64,000 nt of DNA from Vibrionales bacterium SWAT-3 (GCA_000169995.1 AAZW01000009.1:1-64000); one strand, 5' to 3'; positions 35,719 to 44,426 are shown, counted from the first letter of the stretch. A program made the numbers and translations. Notes: generated by a model from the sequence alone, not told the origin.

Positions 35719-36225
35719 CTACTTCAGGTCGATGCTGTTGAGGCGTCCCATGAATATGAGTAAATCAATCACGTCTTTGTGAGCGTCAAGTAGTGCGCGC
35801 TTAGTTTGGCTGTATGCGGCAAGTCGACCGTGTTTTCTGATGGAGCAGACCTTGGTTTTGTATTTGTAATCGCCGTTATCGGAGAACACGCGCCATTTGG
35901 CGATATAGCACTCATCACGATGTTCAGGGTCAATTTGTGTTGGGTTTGGCTTGAATACAATCTCAGGCTCTAAACTATGCGGAAGGCGCGTCATTAGGTA
36001 AGGCTCCTTGAGAACCTTTTTCCAAAACTTACCCCAAAGCTCTTTACCCAGCTCGTCTCTCAATTTGATGGTTTTCTTGAGTGCTTTTTCTTCGCCCATA
36101 CGAACAAAACCGACAGACCGGTGCAGTACCGTGTCTTCTGGTGTGTGGATGTGGATCTTAAAAGCGGTCTTACCTTTCGAAATAAAGCGATAGCCGGTAG
36201 CACCAATTAGATTATTCTGACTCAT
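35719..36225 (-). CDS. Protein with two AP2-like DNA-binding segments
   Basis: A 168-residue basic protein. It holds two segments resembling the three-stranded sheet plus helix of AP2 domains: residues about 8-75 (GYRFISKGKTAFKIHIH ... EEKALKKTIKLRDELG) and about 105-160 (IAKWRVFSDNG ... QTKRALLDAHKD). It has no membrane or export signal. In plants AP2 domains bind DNA; many bacterial copies sit in HNH nucleases, but no HNH motif is seen here. The family call is from pattern only. It is a single gene between the pigment and flagellar regions. Confidence 0.6.
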   Translation of the reverse strand: MSQNNLIGATGYRFISKGKTAFKIHIHTPEDTVLHRSVGFVRMGEEKALKKTIKLRDELGKELWGKFWKKVLKEPYLMTRLPHSLEPEIVFKPNPTQIDPEHRDECYIAKWRVFSDNGDYKYKTKVCSIRKHGRLAAYSQTKRALLDAHKDVIDLLIFMGRLNSIDLK

Positions 36226-36304
36226 AGCTTGCTAAATGATGATTGTGTTATTAGTAAGGTTACGACAAATACGTAAAAACCGAAACTAATACCAATGAAA
36301 AAAT

Positions 36305-36333
36305 TAAAGCCTTAACAGAGGTGCTAAGGCTTT
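36305..36333 (-). terminator. Terminator of flgT
   Basis: AAAGCCTTAAC and GCTAAGGCTTT pair around a 6-base loop; A-rich flanks give T runs on both strands. Confidence 0.75.
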
Positions 36334-36364
36334 ATTAGAAACTATGAGTTTAGAGTGCTGCTAA

Positions 36365-37498
36365 CTACATGATTTTTTGCATCACATCACCAATTTGAAT
36401 GCTTCCCGCCAGGCTTGGCTGATCAATCGTCAGTTCAGCTTCGTTCTCGTAGACGCGAGAAACGGTCAGCGTGATATCGCTTTGTGAGACTTTATTGCGA
36501 GGTAAACCTCGTTGGTCGATAAACGAACCTGTGTGCCATAGCTGCAGTTTGTCACCCTGTTGTACGCCATGCATTCGGCCCAAATCAATGGTCACTGTAT
36601 TACCGAAGACGGCTGCAACTTCAGGAAGCGTGATCTTACAAGAGACTTCAGACTCTAAGTCCAACATGATGTTACGGCTAACACGAAGCATCATACTGCC
36701 GTAGGTCGATGCCCAGAAACGAGCACTGCGAGTGTCAACTTCACTGGTTTTAGCAAATGGCCACTTTGCCACTTCACGATAGCTACGGGTGTAGATTTGA
36801 TGACCTGTCTTACCATCAAATACTTGCATCTCTAATGCAAACTGACGGTTGATGATGTCATCTTTTAATAGCTTGGATTCGATGGTTGCCGTTAAATCGG
36901 TAATGTCACCACCGATAATGTATTGCGCGCCCGTGTCTTGAGCGATCATCTTGATCACTTCAGGTTTACGTTTGTCGATGTCGTAATTGGTGGTACCGAC
37001 AGAAACAAAGCTGCGAGACTCTTTTGCTAGCTGCCTATCAACCACGTGGCCGAAATCATCACCGATGTTGTAGATTCTTCCCATCACGGCTTGTTGTGGA
37101 GAGGTGACATCGATATTCCCCACCAAGAAGGTTTTCTTGTATTGGCTCTCATGGCAAGCATTTGCCGACGGGTATATGTCGACTCTTGCGGTGATCATTA
37201 AATTGCCACCGCGTTTCTTCTCTTTATCAACCAAGATGTAGCGTACTTCGTGGTTAGTAAATTGGTATTCCTTTTTCTTGCCATCTAAATAAGGCGTCAG
37301 GTTCGCAATACTGCCAATGTCAGCCCCCGAGAACTGAACGGCCTTATAGACCGCATCTTCCAGAGCGTGGATCCTTGCCGTCTCTTCTGACGAGACGATG
37401 GTTGCGGTACCGGTAACTTCATACCATGAGGCATGAGCACTGAAGCTTACGATTATCAGTGAACCTATTGAAAATAAGTAAGAAATTATTTTTTTCAT
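36365..37498 (-). CDS. flgT: Flagellar H-ring protein FlgT
   Basis: A 377-residue periplasmic protein with signal peptide ending SAHA-SW. FlgT builds the Vibrio H-ring around the LP ring and helps place the MotXY T-ring for the sodium motor. Seen here are an N-terminal domain starting WYEVTGTATI, a middle domain with SFVSVGTTNYD and GAQYIIGGDITDL, and a C-terminal SH3-like domain (GRMHGVQQGDKLQLWHTGSFIDQRG). It is transcribed away from flgO-flgP. Confidence 0.93.
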   Translation of the reverse strand: MKKIISYLFSIGSLIIVSFSAHASWYEVTGTATIVSSEETARIHALEDAVYKAVQFSGADIGSIANLTPYLDGKKKEYQFTNHEVRYILVDKEKKRGGNLMITARVDIYPSANACHESQYKKTFLVGNIDVTSPQQAVMGRIYNIGDDFGHVVDRQLAKESRSFVSVGTTNYDIDKRKPEVIKMIAQDTGAQYIIGGDITDLTATIESKLLKDDIINRQFALEMQVFDGKTGHQIYTRSYREVAKWPFAKTSEVDTRSARFWASTYGSMMLRVSRNIMLDLESEVSCKITLPEVAAVFGNTVTIDLGRMHGVQQGDKLQLWHTGSFIDQRGLPRNKVSQSDITLTVSRVYENEAELTIDQPSLAGSIQIGDVMQKIM

Positions 37499-37515
37499 CT
37501 ATTCGTTACCAGTTG

Positions 37516-37529
37516 GGTATAAATATTGC
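37516..37529 (+). promoter_or_regulatory. Possible sigma-54 promoter of flgOP
   Basis: GG at 37516 and GC at 37528 are correctly spaced (12 bases) in GGTATAAATATTGC. It lies about 160 bases before flgO. The -24 box is a weak match. An inverted repeat TGTTCCAA / TTGGAACA (37606-37613 and 37652-37659) lies further downstream. Confidence 0.4.
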
Positions 37530-37690
37530 TTAACAAATAACTATAAGCTTGAAGCTGACTTAAGTGCGTTTTTCTTAATCTGAACCATTAATGAAAAGCA
37601 AAGACTGTTCCAACATTGTAATCCATTGAAAAGAATAATGGTGAGAACATATTGGAACAGGTAGCACTAAAACTATCTGGAGATTAGATA

Positions 37691-38326
37691 ATGAAAAAAT
37701 GGCTCGTAGTAATGAGTGTCATGTTACTGACATCATGCGCTTATTCGCCGATCTATAACGGTAAGACTGAGTACGCAGGCAGTCAGTTTATGCTGATGGA
37801 CAGCCCTCGCCACACCATGGATTTCTTCGTAGAAAGCATGACCGAAGACTTGATCGTGTCGAATACAAGTATCTCAGCAAGAACGCCTATCGCGATCACC
37901 TCGTTTGTTGACCTGCAACACATGGACACAACAAACTGGCTTGGTAACTCAGTATCTGAAGGTTTCATTCATCAGTTTCAGCGTCGTGGCTTCAAGGTGG
38001 TCGATTTTAAAACCACGGGTTCTATCCAAGTGACTCATCAAGGTGACTTTGCGATTAGCCGTGACTGGAAAGACTTAGCTCAAGAGCAAGACGTTCAATA
38101 CGTACTAACGGGTACTATGCTGCGCCAAGAGGGCGGTGTGCTTGTTAATGCTCGAGTGGTGGGCATGCAAACTCGTATTGTCGTGGCTTCGGCACAAGGC
38201 TTTTTGCCTGCAGACCGTATTGGTCGTGACCTCGATACTCTGAACAGTATTCGAACTCAAGATGGCGTGATCATTCGTTCTGACCCAACGATCAGTCAGC
38301 CTTATACTGTTATTCTTCGCCCTTAG
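37691..38326 (+). CDS. flgO: Flagellar outer-membrane lipoprotein FlgO
   Basis: A 211-residue lipoprotein with lipobox LLTSC. The FlgO family block TPIAITSFVDLQHMDTTNWLGNSVSEGFIHQFQRRGF is clear. FlgO and FlgP sit near the outer-membrane hole of the Vibrio motor, and in V. cholerae their loss impairs motility. It is 9 bases from flgP. Confidence 0.93.
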   Translation: MKKWLVVMSVMLLTSCAYSPIYNGKTEYAGSQFMLMDSPRHTMDFFVESMTEDLIVSNTSISARTPIAITSFVDLQHMDTTNWLGNSVSEGFIHQFQRRGFKVVDFKTTGSIQVTHQGDFAISRDWKDLAQEQDVQYVLTGTMLRQEGGVLVNARVVGMQTRIVVASAQGFLPADRIGRDLDTLNSIRTQDGVIIRSDPTISQPYTVILRP

Positions 38327-38335
38327 GAGTTCGAG

Positions 38336-38767
38336 ATGAAGAAGTTAATATTTGTGGTTGCTGCTTTATTGCTTGTTGGCTGTCAGCCTTTGCAGAGCAT
38401 GAGACCAGACGATTTCTTGGTTGCTGTTGGTTACGCGAGTATCAGTGAGCAAAAAGGTCGCAACGACGAAGAGAAGCGCATCCGTGCGATGAGAGCCTCT
38501 AAGATCGATGCCTATCGCGAACTTGCGGAACAAGTTTATGGGATGCGAGTCAGCGGCCGTGCTGAACTTGAAGACCAACGCCTTGGTACAGAGCGCACAT
38601 CAGGTGCGGTTGATGGAGTTATCCGTGGTGCTGAAGTAGTACGCAGTTACCCAGTAGGTGATAGCTATGTAACTGAACTTCAATTGGATATCCGTAAGAT
38701 GGATCAGCTACGTAACTACGGTGAAGTTCAAGCGGTACCAGAGAAGAGACAGCAAACACTGTTCTAG
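38336..38767 (+). CDS. flgP: Flagellar outer-membrane lipoprotein FlgP
   Basis: A 143-residue lipoprotein with lipobox LLVGC. The LPP20-type domain contains RAMRASKIDAYRELAEQVYGMRVSG and GVIRGAEVVRSYPVGDSYVTELQLD. It forms part of the basal outer-membrane disk. It is co-transcribed with flgO and followed by a terminator. Confidence 0.93.
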   Translation: MKKLIFVVAALLLVGCQPLQSMRPDDFLVAVGYASISEQKGRNDEEKRIRAMRASKIDAYRELAEQVYGMRVSGRAELEDQRLGTERTSGAVDGVIRGAEVVRSYPVGDSYVTELQLDIRKMDQLRNYGEVQAVPEKRQQTLF

Positions 38768-38849
38768 TTCCAATGCAGAGAACTTAGTGACATTGGCTGC
38801 CAATCGTTTTCCAGATGGCGTATCGGCAACCAATAACTAATATGAATGC

Positions 38850-38886
38850 AAAAGCGGCAAGTATGAAAATACTTGCCGCTTTTTGT
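38850..38886 (+). terminator. Terminator of flgOP
   Basis: AAAGCGGCAAGTAT pairs with ATACTTGCCGCTTT around GAAA, with a T run. It may also act on the minus-strand flgMN transcript. Confidence 0.88.
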
Positions 38887-39005
38887 TTTTGTTGTCTTGG
38901 GCGTACTTTCAGATATGTGGGTGTTTGGTTGGAGTCGAAATGTAGATAGGCTGAGATACAGATACAGATAGGAAAACCAATGGTGTTATCGAAAAGGTAG
39001 CTTAA

Positions 39006-39431
39006 CTAAGCTTTTACGTTGGTTCCCAGCGTTGAAATAGTGTGCGTTTGACCACCGGCGTTGTAAGTCATGCCAATTTTGCCATGGCTTTGTTGCATCA
39101 TGTTGCTGAGTTTTTTGAAGCTGAGGTGTGCTCGATTTAGGGCTTCGCCATTCACCAGGTTCGCTTGATGACAATCGTGCACAATAGACTTGATGGTTGA
39201 GACTAACTGAGCAAGTTCAGGATTCTCGGTCAGTTCTGAGATATTGCTATGGGCAGCGATGCGTTGATCGGTTGATCTTAGCTGTTCGACAAGGACCACT
39301 TTTTCCTTGGCAATTCGCTCAATATCCGTCGATTGTCGGCTCGTAATAGCGGTTTTCTCTGAACTCAATAATTCAGATAAGGCTTTGGCATTTTGAAGTT
39401 GGAAATTAACTAAATCTGCTAGTGCCGCCAT
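39006..39431 (-). CDS. flgN: Flagellar export chaperone FlgN
   Basis: A 141-residue, mostly helical cytosolic protein. The N-terminal ADLVNFQLQNAKALSELLSSEK and the coiled-coil middle are typical of FlgN, which escorts the hook-filament junction proteins FlgK and FlgL to the export gate. It lies 60 bases downstream of flgM in the usual flgMN order. Confidence 0.88.
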   Translation of the reverse strand: MAALADLVNFQLQNAKALSELLSSEKTAITSRQSTDIERIAKEKVVLVEQLRSTDQRIAAHSNISELTENPELAQLVSTIKSIVHDCHQANLVNGEALNRAHLSFKKLSNMMQQSHGKIGMTYNAGGQTHTISTLGTNVKA

Positions 39432-39491
39432 AACGTAAACCTATCAATAACCTCGTGTGCTTTAAGTTAACCACTTAAATTAAGGGGGTGC

Positions 39492-39809
39492 TTAAAGACC
39501 TTTTAATTCGTTTTCGAACTTGATCATATTGTCGGCCAGCTTTTCTGGGTCAACTGTGTAAGAACCGTTCGCGATCGCTTCTTTGATTGCTGCAACTTTT
39601 ACCGAGTCAAAGCTTGGATTTGCTGCCATGTCTTGGTGAAGTTGACCTATTGCTTTGCCTTGTTGGCTAAGTGAAACCGCGTCTTTGCTCGACGGTGATT
39701 TAGTTAATACATCAGAGCGTGATGCCTCAGAACTAGAATCAGAGCGGACTGCTGATCGGTTGGTGGTCGTTAGGGTTTGCCCTGAACGAATGTTATCAAT
39801 GCCTGCCAT
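39492..39809 (-). CDS. flgM: Anti-sigma-28 factor FlgM
   Basis: A 105-residue protein from ATG 39809 (MAGIDNIRSG); a longer frame from 39869 crosses the promoter side and is unlikely. FlgM binds and holds sigma-28 (FliA) until it is exported through the finished hook. The N-terminal half is polar and disordered; the C-terminal helices (FDSVKVAAIKEAIANGSYTVDPEKLADNMIKFE) form the sigma-binding part. A sigma-28 site lies upstream. Confidence 0.93.
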   Translation of the reverse strand: MAGIDNIRSGQTLTTTNRSAVRSDSSSEASRSDVLTKSPSSKDAVSLSQQGKAIGQLHQDMAANPSFDSVKVAAIKEAIANGSYTVDPEKLADNMIKFENELKGL

Positions 39810-39850
39810 AGTTAAGCCTTTTTCTTCAAAAATGGGAACCTGTACAGTCA

Positions 39851-39877
39851 ATATCGACCAAGGGTTCAATTACTTTA
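39851..39877 (-). promoter_or_regulatory. Sigma-28 promoter of flgMN
   Basis: On the minus strand: TAAAG, a 14-base spacer, then GTCGATAT (consensus GCCGATAA). It sits 42 bases before the flgM ATG, so sigma-28 would drive its own inhibitor. Confidence 0.7.
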
Positions 39878-39986
39878 GCAATTTTTCGCTCTTTAGTCGA
39901 AAAGGGACAAAACACTGAAGCTACGTATTTCAGTGCTAGAGTCGAGAGCAAAATGCTAACGGTACCGCCAATTGAGAAGTAGAGAG

Positions 39987-40733
39987 TTAAAAGTAAACCG
40001 TGACTTCAGACATGTTGGTAACAATACCTTCGATTATACGCTGTGATTTATCATTTTTCACTCTTACTTGATCACCCATAGAGCCATCAGTTAGCGCTGT
40101 GCCTTTAGTCGTAATGGTCATGCCACCTTTTACTGCCTGTATGATAACCTTCTCGTTTCGACATACGACACAAATGTCACCCCTTTCGACAACGTCACCC
40201 GGCCTTAGGTTCTTTTTTACCTTGGCGCCGATAACTTGCTCTGGAGCGGTGAAGCCTTGGCGCCGGAATTTGTTAAGAGAAATCATCGCGGTTGTCACAT
40301 CGTATTGACCGATAATTTCGCCTCTCGCTAGTGCTCGAGTAGTCGTCACAAGCGGCACCGACATCGAAAGACGTACCGGTACATAAACTCGCCACTCATC
40401 AGGAACACATTGCACTAAAACCGTAATACTGCTGCGGGTATTGGTGGTGGTTGAGGCACTTGTCTCAAGAGGAACCGGGCAGTCTGTTGCTTTGATTCTT
40501 GAGTCAACATTTGCTGAATTAACAAAGAGTTCGCCGCCTCGTGGCTGTTCAACAGTATCAAGGATGTGTTGCTCCGCCGCAGACTGAATCATCTCAATTT
40601 GTTCTGGGGTCGCAGCTTGCACAAAAAAACTAAACAATATTGATAAAATGCCGATAAACTTAGCGACAGTTTTAAAAGTAGCTCTACACATTGCTATGGA
40701 AAGAGGTGGCAAATTTGTTTTATAATACGTCAT
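39987..40733 (-). CDS. flgA: P-ring chaperone FlgA
   Basis: A 248-residue protein from ATG 40733, or 234 from ATG 40691, which gives the tidier signal peptide (ending FFVQA). FlgA helps FlgI assemble the P-ring in the periplasm. The SAF-like domain contains RALARGEIIGQYDVT and KKNLRPGDVVERGD, and the C-terminus ends IIEGIVTNMSEVTVYF. It is divergent from cheV, whose promoter lies inside this gene's first codons. Confidence 0.92.
   Translation of the reverse strand: MTYYKTNLPPLSIAMCRATFKTVAKFIGILSILFSFFVQAATPEQIEMIQSAAEQHILDTVEQPRGGELFVNSANVDSRIKATDCPVPLETSASTTTNTRSSITVLVQCVPDEWRVYVPVRLSMSVPLVTTTRALARGEIIGQYDVTTAMISLNKFRRQGFTAPEQVIGAKVKKNLRPGDVVERGDICVVCRNEKVIIQAVKGGMTITTKGTALTDGSMGDQVRVKNDKSQRIIEGIVTNMSEVTVYF
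40631..40657 (+). promoter_or_regulatory. Sigma-28 promoter of cheVR inside flgA
   Basis: TAAAC (40631), a 14-base spacer and a perfect GCCGATAA (40650). It points to cheV, about 150 bases away, and overlaps the flgA signal-peptide codons on the opposite strand. Confidence 0.72.
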
Positions 40734-40810
40734 TCCGTTTCTCTGGTGGTTCGTAGCCTGCAGTAGACTAACACTTTTTATACAAAAAAGTTTGATATGG
40801 AGATGAGCTC

Positions 40811-41737
40811 ATGACGGGTATTCTTGATTCGGTGAATCAGCGTACGCAACTCGTCGGTCAAAACCGATTAGAATTACTAACCTTTCGCCTAATGGGGCGT
40901 CAGCGTTACGGCATTAATGTCTTTAAAGTAAAAGAAGTGCTTCAATGCCCTAAGCTGACGAAGATGCCAAACTTGAACCCACTGGTTAAAGGTGTCGCAC
41001 ACATTCGTGGCCAAACGATCTCTGTGATCGACCTGAGCTTAGCGATTGGTGGCCGTCCGACAACGGATGTTGAAAAGTGTTTTGTGGTTATCTCTGAGTT
41101 CAACCGAACCATTCAAGGTTTCTTGGTAAGTTCAGTAGAGCGCATTATCAACATGCACTGGGAATCGATTCTCCCGCCGCCAGATGGCGCTGGTAAAGCG
41201 AACTACCTGACAGCGGTAACCAACATCGACAATGAATTGGTCGAAATTCTTGATGTTGAAAAAATCCTAGCTGAAATTTCGCCTGTTGATGAAACTATGG
41301 ACAGCAAGATTGCCGAAGAAATCGCAGAAGTAGAACAAGAAAAAGAACTCGTTCGCCGCATCTTGATTGCTGATGATTCAACCGTTGCACGTAAACAGGT
41401 TCAACGAGCTATTGAGTCGATCGGCTTTGAAGTGATTGCTGTGAAAGATGGTAAAGAAGCCTACGAAAAACTGATGCAGATGTCAGCAGAGGGCAGCATT
41501 TACGATCAGATCTCATTGGTGATCTCGGATATTGAAATGCCAGAGATGGATGGCTATACGCTGACTGCTGAGATTCGCCGTCACGCTGAGCTAAAAGATT
41601 TATACGTAATTTTACACTCATCATTGAGTGGTGTATTTAACCAAGCCATGGTTGAGCGTGTGGGAGCGAACTCCTTCATTGCTAAATTCAACCCTGATGA
41701 GCTTGGTGCAGCCGTTAAAGCTGCTTTAACTAACTAA
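40811..41737 (+). CDS. cheV: Chemotaxis coupling protein CheV
   Basis: A 308-residue protein. The N-terminal CheW-like domain (about 15-165; RYGINVFKVKEVLQ, GVAHIRGQTISVIDL) couples receptors to CheA. The C-terminal receiver (about 180-305) has the acidic pair in ILIADDST, the phospho-Asp in LVISDIEMPEMDG and a Thr/Ser-Lys end. GGAG precedes the ATG. It is followed after 11 bases by cheR. Confidence 0.96.
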   Translation: MTGILDSVNQRTQLVGQNRLELLTFRLMGRQRYGINVFKVKEVLQCPKLTKMPNLNPLVKGVAHIRGQTISVIDLSLAIGGRPTTDVEKCFVVISEFNRTIQGFLVSSVERIINMHWESILPPPDGAGKANYLTAVTNIDNELVEILDVEKILAEISPVDETMDSKIAEEIAEVEQEKELVRRILIADDSTVARKQVQRAIESIGFEVIAVKDGKEAYEKLMQMSAEGSIYDQISLVISDIEMPEMDGYTLTAEIRRHAELKDLYVILHSSLSGVFNQAMVERVGANSFIAKFNPDELGAAVKAALTN

Positions 41738-41748
41738 AAGAGACATTA

Positions 41749-42576
41749 ATGACTGCTATAACAATAAGTGATCAAGAGTATCGCGATTTCAGCCGTTTCT
41801 TAGAATCTCAATGTGGCATTGTATTAGGTGACAGCAAACAGTACTTAGTGCGCAGCCGCCTAAGCCCATTAGTGGCAAAGTTTAATCTAGCTTCGCTGTC
41901 TGATTTATTGAGAGATGTAGTGACGGGCCGAAACCGTGAGTTGAGAGTGGCAGCAGTGGATGCTATGACGACGAACGAGACACTTTGGTTCCGAGATACT
42001 TACCCGTTTGCTGTGCTTGCGGATAAACTTCTACCGGAAATAGCGGCAAATAAACGTCCTATTAAGATTTGGTCTGCGGCAAGCTCTTCAGGCCAAGAAC
42101 CATACTCAATGGCAATGACGGTGCTTGAGACTCAAGCTCGTAAGCCAGGTATGCTGCCAAATGTATCGATCACCGCGACGGACATCTCTGCAAGCATGTT
42201 GGATATGTGTCGCACTGGCGCGTATGACAACCTTGCTTTAGGTCGTGGTCTTTCTCCAGAGCGTCGCCGTACTTTCTTTGAGGATGCAGGCGATGGCCGC
42301 ATGAAAGTGAAAGACAACGTTAAGCGCATGGTGAACTTCCGTCCTCAAAACCTGATGGACAGTTACGCACTGCTAGGTAAATTCGACATTATTTTCTGTC
42401 GTAATGTACTGATTTATTTCTCTCCAGAGATGAAATCTAAAGTGCTTAACCAAATGGCGAACAGCCTGAACCCGGGGGGATATTTGCTTCTGGGTGCGTC
42501 TGAATCGTTAACTGGTTTAACCGACCGATTCGAAATGGTTCGTTGTAACCCAGGTATCATCTACAAATTGAAGTAA
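41749..42576 (+). CDS. cheR: Chemotaxis receptor methyltransferase CheR
   Basis: A 275-residue protein. It has the N-terminal helical domain (DFSRFLESQCGIVLGDSKQYLVRSRL) and the SAM domain with IWSAASSSGQEPYSMAM and DIIFCRNVLIYFS. It methylates chemoreceptor glutamates. The cheV-cheR pair before flgB is the standard Vibrio arrangement. Its own terminator follows. Confidence 0.96.
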   Translation: MTAITISDQEYRDFSRFLESQCGIVLGDSKQYLVRSRLSPLVAKFNLASLSDLLRDVVTGRNRELRVAAVDAMTTNETLWFRDTYPFAVLADKLLPEIAANKRPIKIWSAASSSGQEPYSMAMTVLETQARKPGMLPNVSITATDISASMLDMCRTGAYDNLALGRGLSPERRRTFFEDAGDGRMKVKDNVKRMVNFRPQNLMDSYALLGKFDIIFCRNVLIYFSPEMKSKVLNQMANSLNPGGYLLLGASESLTGLTDRFEMVRCNPGIIYKLK

Positions 42577-42619
42577 TTGCCGCCATCTAAATAAGGTGTG
42601 ACGTTACTAAACAATTTCA

Positions 42620-42650
42620 AAACCCAGCCAAGTGCTGGGTTTTCTTTTTC
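42620..42650 (+). terminator. Terminator of cheVR
   Basis: AAAACCCAGC pairs with GCTGGGTTTT around CAAGT, then CTTTTT. Confidence 0.88.
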
Positions 42651-42704
42651 CTGCTTAGCCTATATCTTTAAGTCAGAGTGACATTCCAATTTACTCTATT
42701 TTTT

Positions 42705-42720
42705 TGGCTTGTATATTGCA
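42705..42720 (+). promoter_or_regulatory. Sigma-54 promoter candidate 1 of flgB operon
   Basis: TTGGC at -24 and TTGCA at -12 with correct 12-base GG-to-GC spacing. It is the better consensus match of the two candidates and lies 113 bases before flgB. Confidence 0.65.
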
Positions 42721-42775
42721 AGTTTACCCACGAGTAACCGGTAAAAGTATAAATAGACCACTTTGTTTTAAAAGT

Positions 42776-42791
42776 TGGTATATATATTGCT
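42776..42791 (+). promoter_or_regulatory. Sigma-54 promoter candidate 2 of flgB operon
   Basis: TTGGT and TTGCT with correct spacing, 42 bases before the flgB ATG. It lacks the usual C after GG. Confidence 0.55.
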
Positions 42792-42832
42792 TTGGTTATT
42801 TCATAACAGTCAGTTCTTGAGTTGAGGTTTAG

Positions 42833-43228
42833 ATGGCTATTTCTTTTGACAATGCTTTAGGCATTCACCAGCACACTGTTGGTGTACGTGAGCGTAACGC
42901 TGAGGTGCTTTCCACCAATATCGCGCAAGCAAACACGCCTGGGTATAAAGCAAAGGGATTAGACTTTAAGAAATCACTGCAGGCGGCAAGTTCTGGGGCA
43001 AGCATTGGTCTTAGCCGCACAGACGGTCGGCACATTTCTGCCGAAACGACGGTGAATGGGGAAACGAAGTATCGAATTCCTACTCAACCTGATACAGGAG
43101 ATGGCAACACGGTTGATTTGGATTTGGAAAGAAACCTTTTCATGCAAAACCAAATTAGGCATCAAGCCTCTCTCGACTTCCTAGGAAGTAAGTTCAAGAA
43201 TTTAACTAAAGCGATTAAAGGGGAATAA
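42833..43228 (+). CDS. flgB: Flagellar proximal rod protein FlgB
   Basis: A 131-residue rod protein. The N-terminal motif ERNAEVLSTNIAQANTPGYKAKGLDF is the rod/hook consensus (ANxxTPGYK). The C-terminal helix covers NLFMQNQIRHQASLDFLGSKF. It forms the innermost rod segment with FlgC and FlgF. It is the first gene of flgBCDE, 4 bases from flgC. Confidence 0.95.
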   Translation: MAISFDNALGIHQHTVGVRERNAEVLSTNIAQANTPGYKAKGLDFKKSLQAASSGASIGLSRTDGRHISAETTVNGETKYRIPTQPDTGDGNTVDLDLERNLFMQNQIRHQASLDFLGSKFKNLTKAIKGE

Positions 43229-43232
43229 TTAG

Positions 43233-43646
43233 ATGAGCTTATTTAATGTATTCAATGTGACTGGTTCTGCGATGAGTGCTGAATCTGTTCGTCTAAATAC
43301 GACCTCGAGCAACCTTGCAAACGCGGACAGTGTAAGTAGTTCTGCTAAAGAAACTTACAAGGCTCGCCACGCAGTGTTCGGCGCTGAGTTAAATCGAGCA
43401 CGCAACAGTGACCACACTGTGCCTGTGAAAGTATTAGGTATCGTGGAAAGCGATAAGCCGCTGAGCGCGGAGTACAACCCAGACCACCCATTAGCGAACA
43501 ACGAAGGCTTCATCTACAAGTCTAACGTGAACGTTATGGAAGAGATGGCAAATATGATTTCGGCATCACGTGCGTACCAAACGAACGTACAGGTTGCTGA
43601 CTCGAGTAAACAAATGCTGCTGCGTACGCTGCAGATGGGTCAATAA
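43233..43646 (+). CDS. flgC: Flagellar proximal rod protein FlgC
   Basis: A 137-residue rod protein. VRLNTTSSNLANADSVSS replaces the usual NIANANTP form, and the C-terminus EEMANMISASRAYQTNVQVADSSKQMLLRTLQMGQ is classic FlgC. It sits between flgB and flgD. Confidence 0.95.
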   Translation: MSLFNVFNVTGSAMSAESVRLNTTSSNLANADSVSSSAKETYKARHAVFGAELNRARNSDHTVPVKVLGIVESDKPLSAEYNPDHPLANNEGFIYKSNVNVMEEMANMISASRAYQTNVQVADSSKQMLLRTLQMGQ

Positions 43647-43663
43647 GGATAAGGAGGTAGCAC

Positions 43664-44377
43664 ATGGCTGGAATCAACAACAATGTTGGTCAAAGCGGCT
43701 TGTCCTATGTTGACCAGCTGAAGAGTCTTCAAGATGGCGCTAAGAAGCCCGACGAAACAACAGGTAAGCAGGATCTTAAGCAAGAAGATTTCTTATCTTT
43801 GTTGACTAAGCAACTAGCACAGCAAGACCCTTTTAAGCCGGTTAGCAATGACCAGATGATTGCGCAAATGGCTTCATTTGCGACCGTAGATGGCATCGGC
43901 AAAATGAATTCACAGTTTGAAAGCTTGAACTCATCGATGACCTCTAACCAAGCACTGCAGGCCTCCTCTTTGGTTGGTCGTGATGTATTGGTTCCTGGTG
44001 CGGCGGGTGTAAAGCAAGGTGATGGCGGTATGGCGGCAATGGTTAAGCTTCCTCAAGCAATGGACAACGTTATGGTCCGTGTTGAGAACGAAGTGGGCCA
44101 ATTAGTTCGCACTTTTGATATCGGTTCTAAACCTTCAGGCGATACACGTGTTGAATGGGACGGAAAAGACGAAGACGGTAACCCATTGCCGGCCGGTAAA
44201 TACAACGTGAAAGCGTCGGGTTTACTGGATGGCGAGAACACAGAGTTCCAAGTTTCCAGTTATGCAAACGTGAACAGTGTGCTTCTTGGTAAGGGTGATG
44301 GCAACGTACTACTCAATCTGGCTGGTTTTACATCGCCAGTACGACTTGCTGAAGTACTAGAAGTTGGTAAAGCGTAG
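43664..44377 (+). CDS. flgD: Hook cap protein FlgD
   Basis: A 237-residue export substrate that caps the growing hook. The FlgD signature DFLSLLTKQLAQQDPFKPVSNDQMIAQMASFATVDGI is near the N-terminus, followed by a FLIG-type Ig domain (DTRVEWDGKDEDGNPLPAGKYNVKASG). AAGGAGG lies upstream. Confidence 0.96.
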   Translation: MAGINNNVGQSGLSYVDQLKSLQDGAKKPDETTGKQDLKQEDFLSLLTKQLAQQDPFKPVSNDQMIAQMASFATVDGIGKMNSQFESLNSSMTSNQALQASSLVGRDVLVPGAAGVKQGDGGMAAMVKLPQAMDNVMVRVENEVGQLVRTFDIGSKPSGDTRVEWDGKDEDGNPLPAGKYNVKASGLLDGENTEFQVSSYANVNSVLLGKGDGNVLLNLAGFTSPVRLAEVLEVGKA

Positions 44378-44426
44378 CTCTTAAGTGAGTGAACATGCTA
44401 GCTAGATAGATTAGGAGAATATTGGA

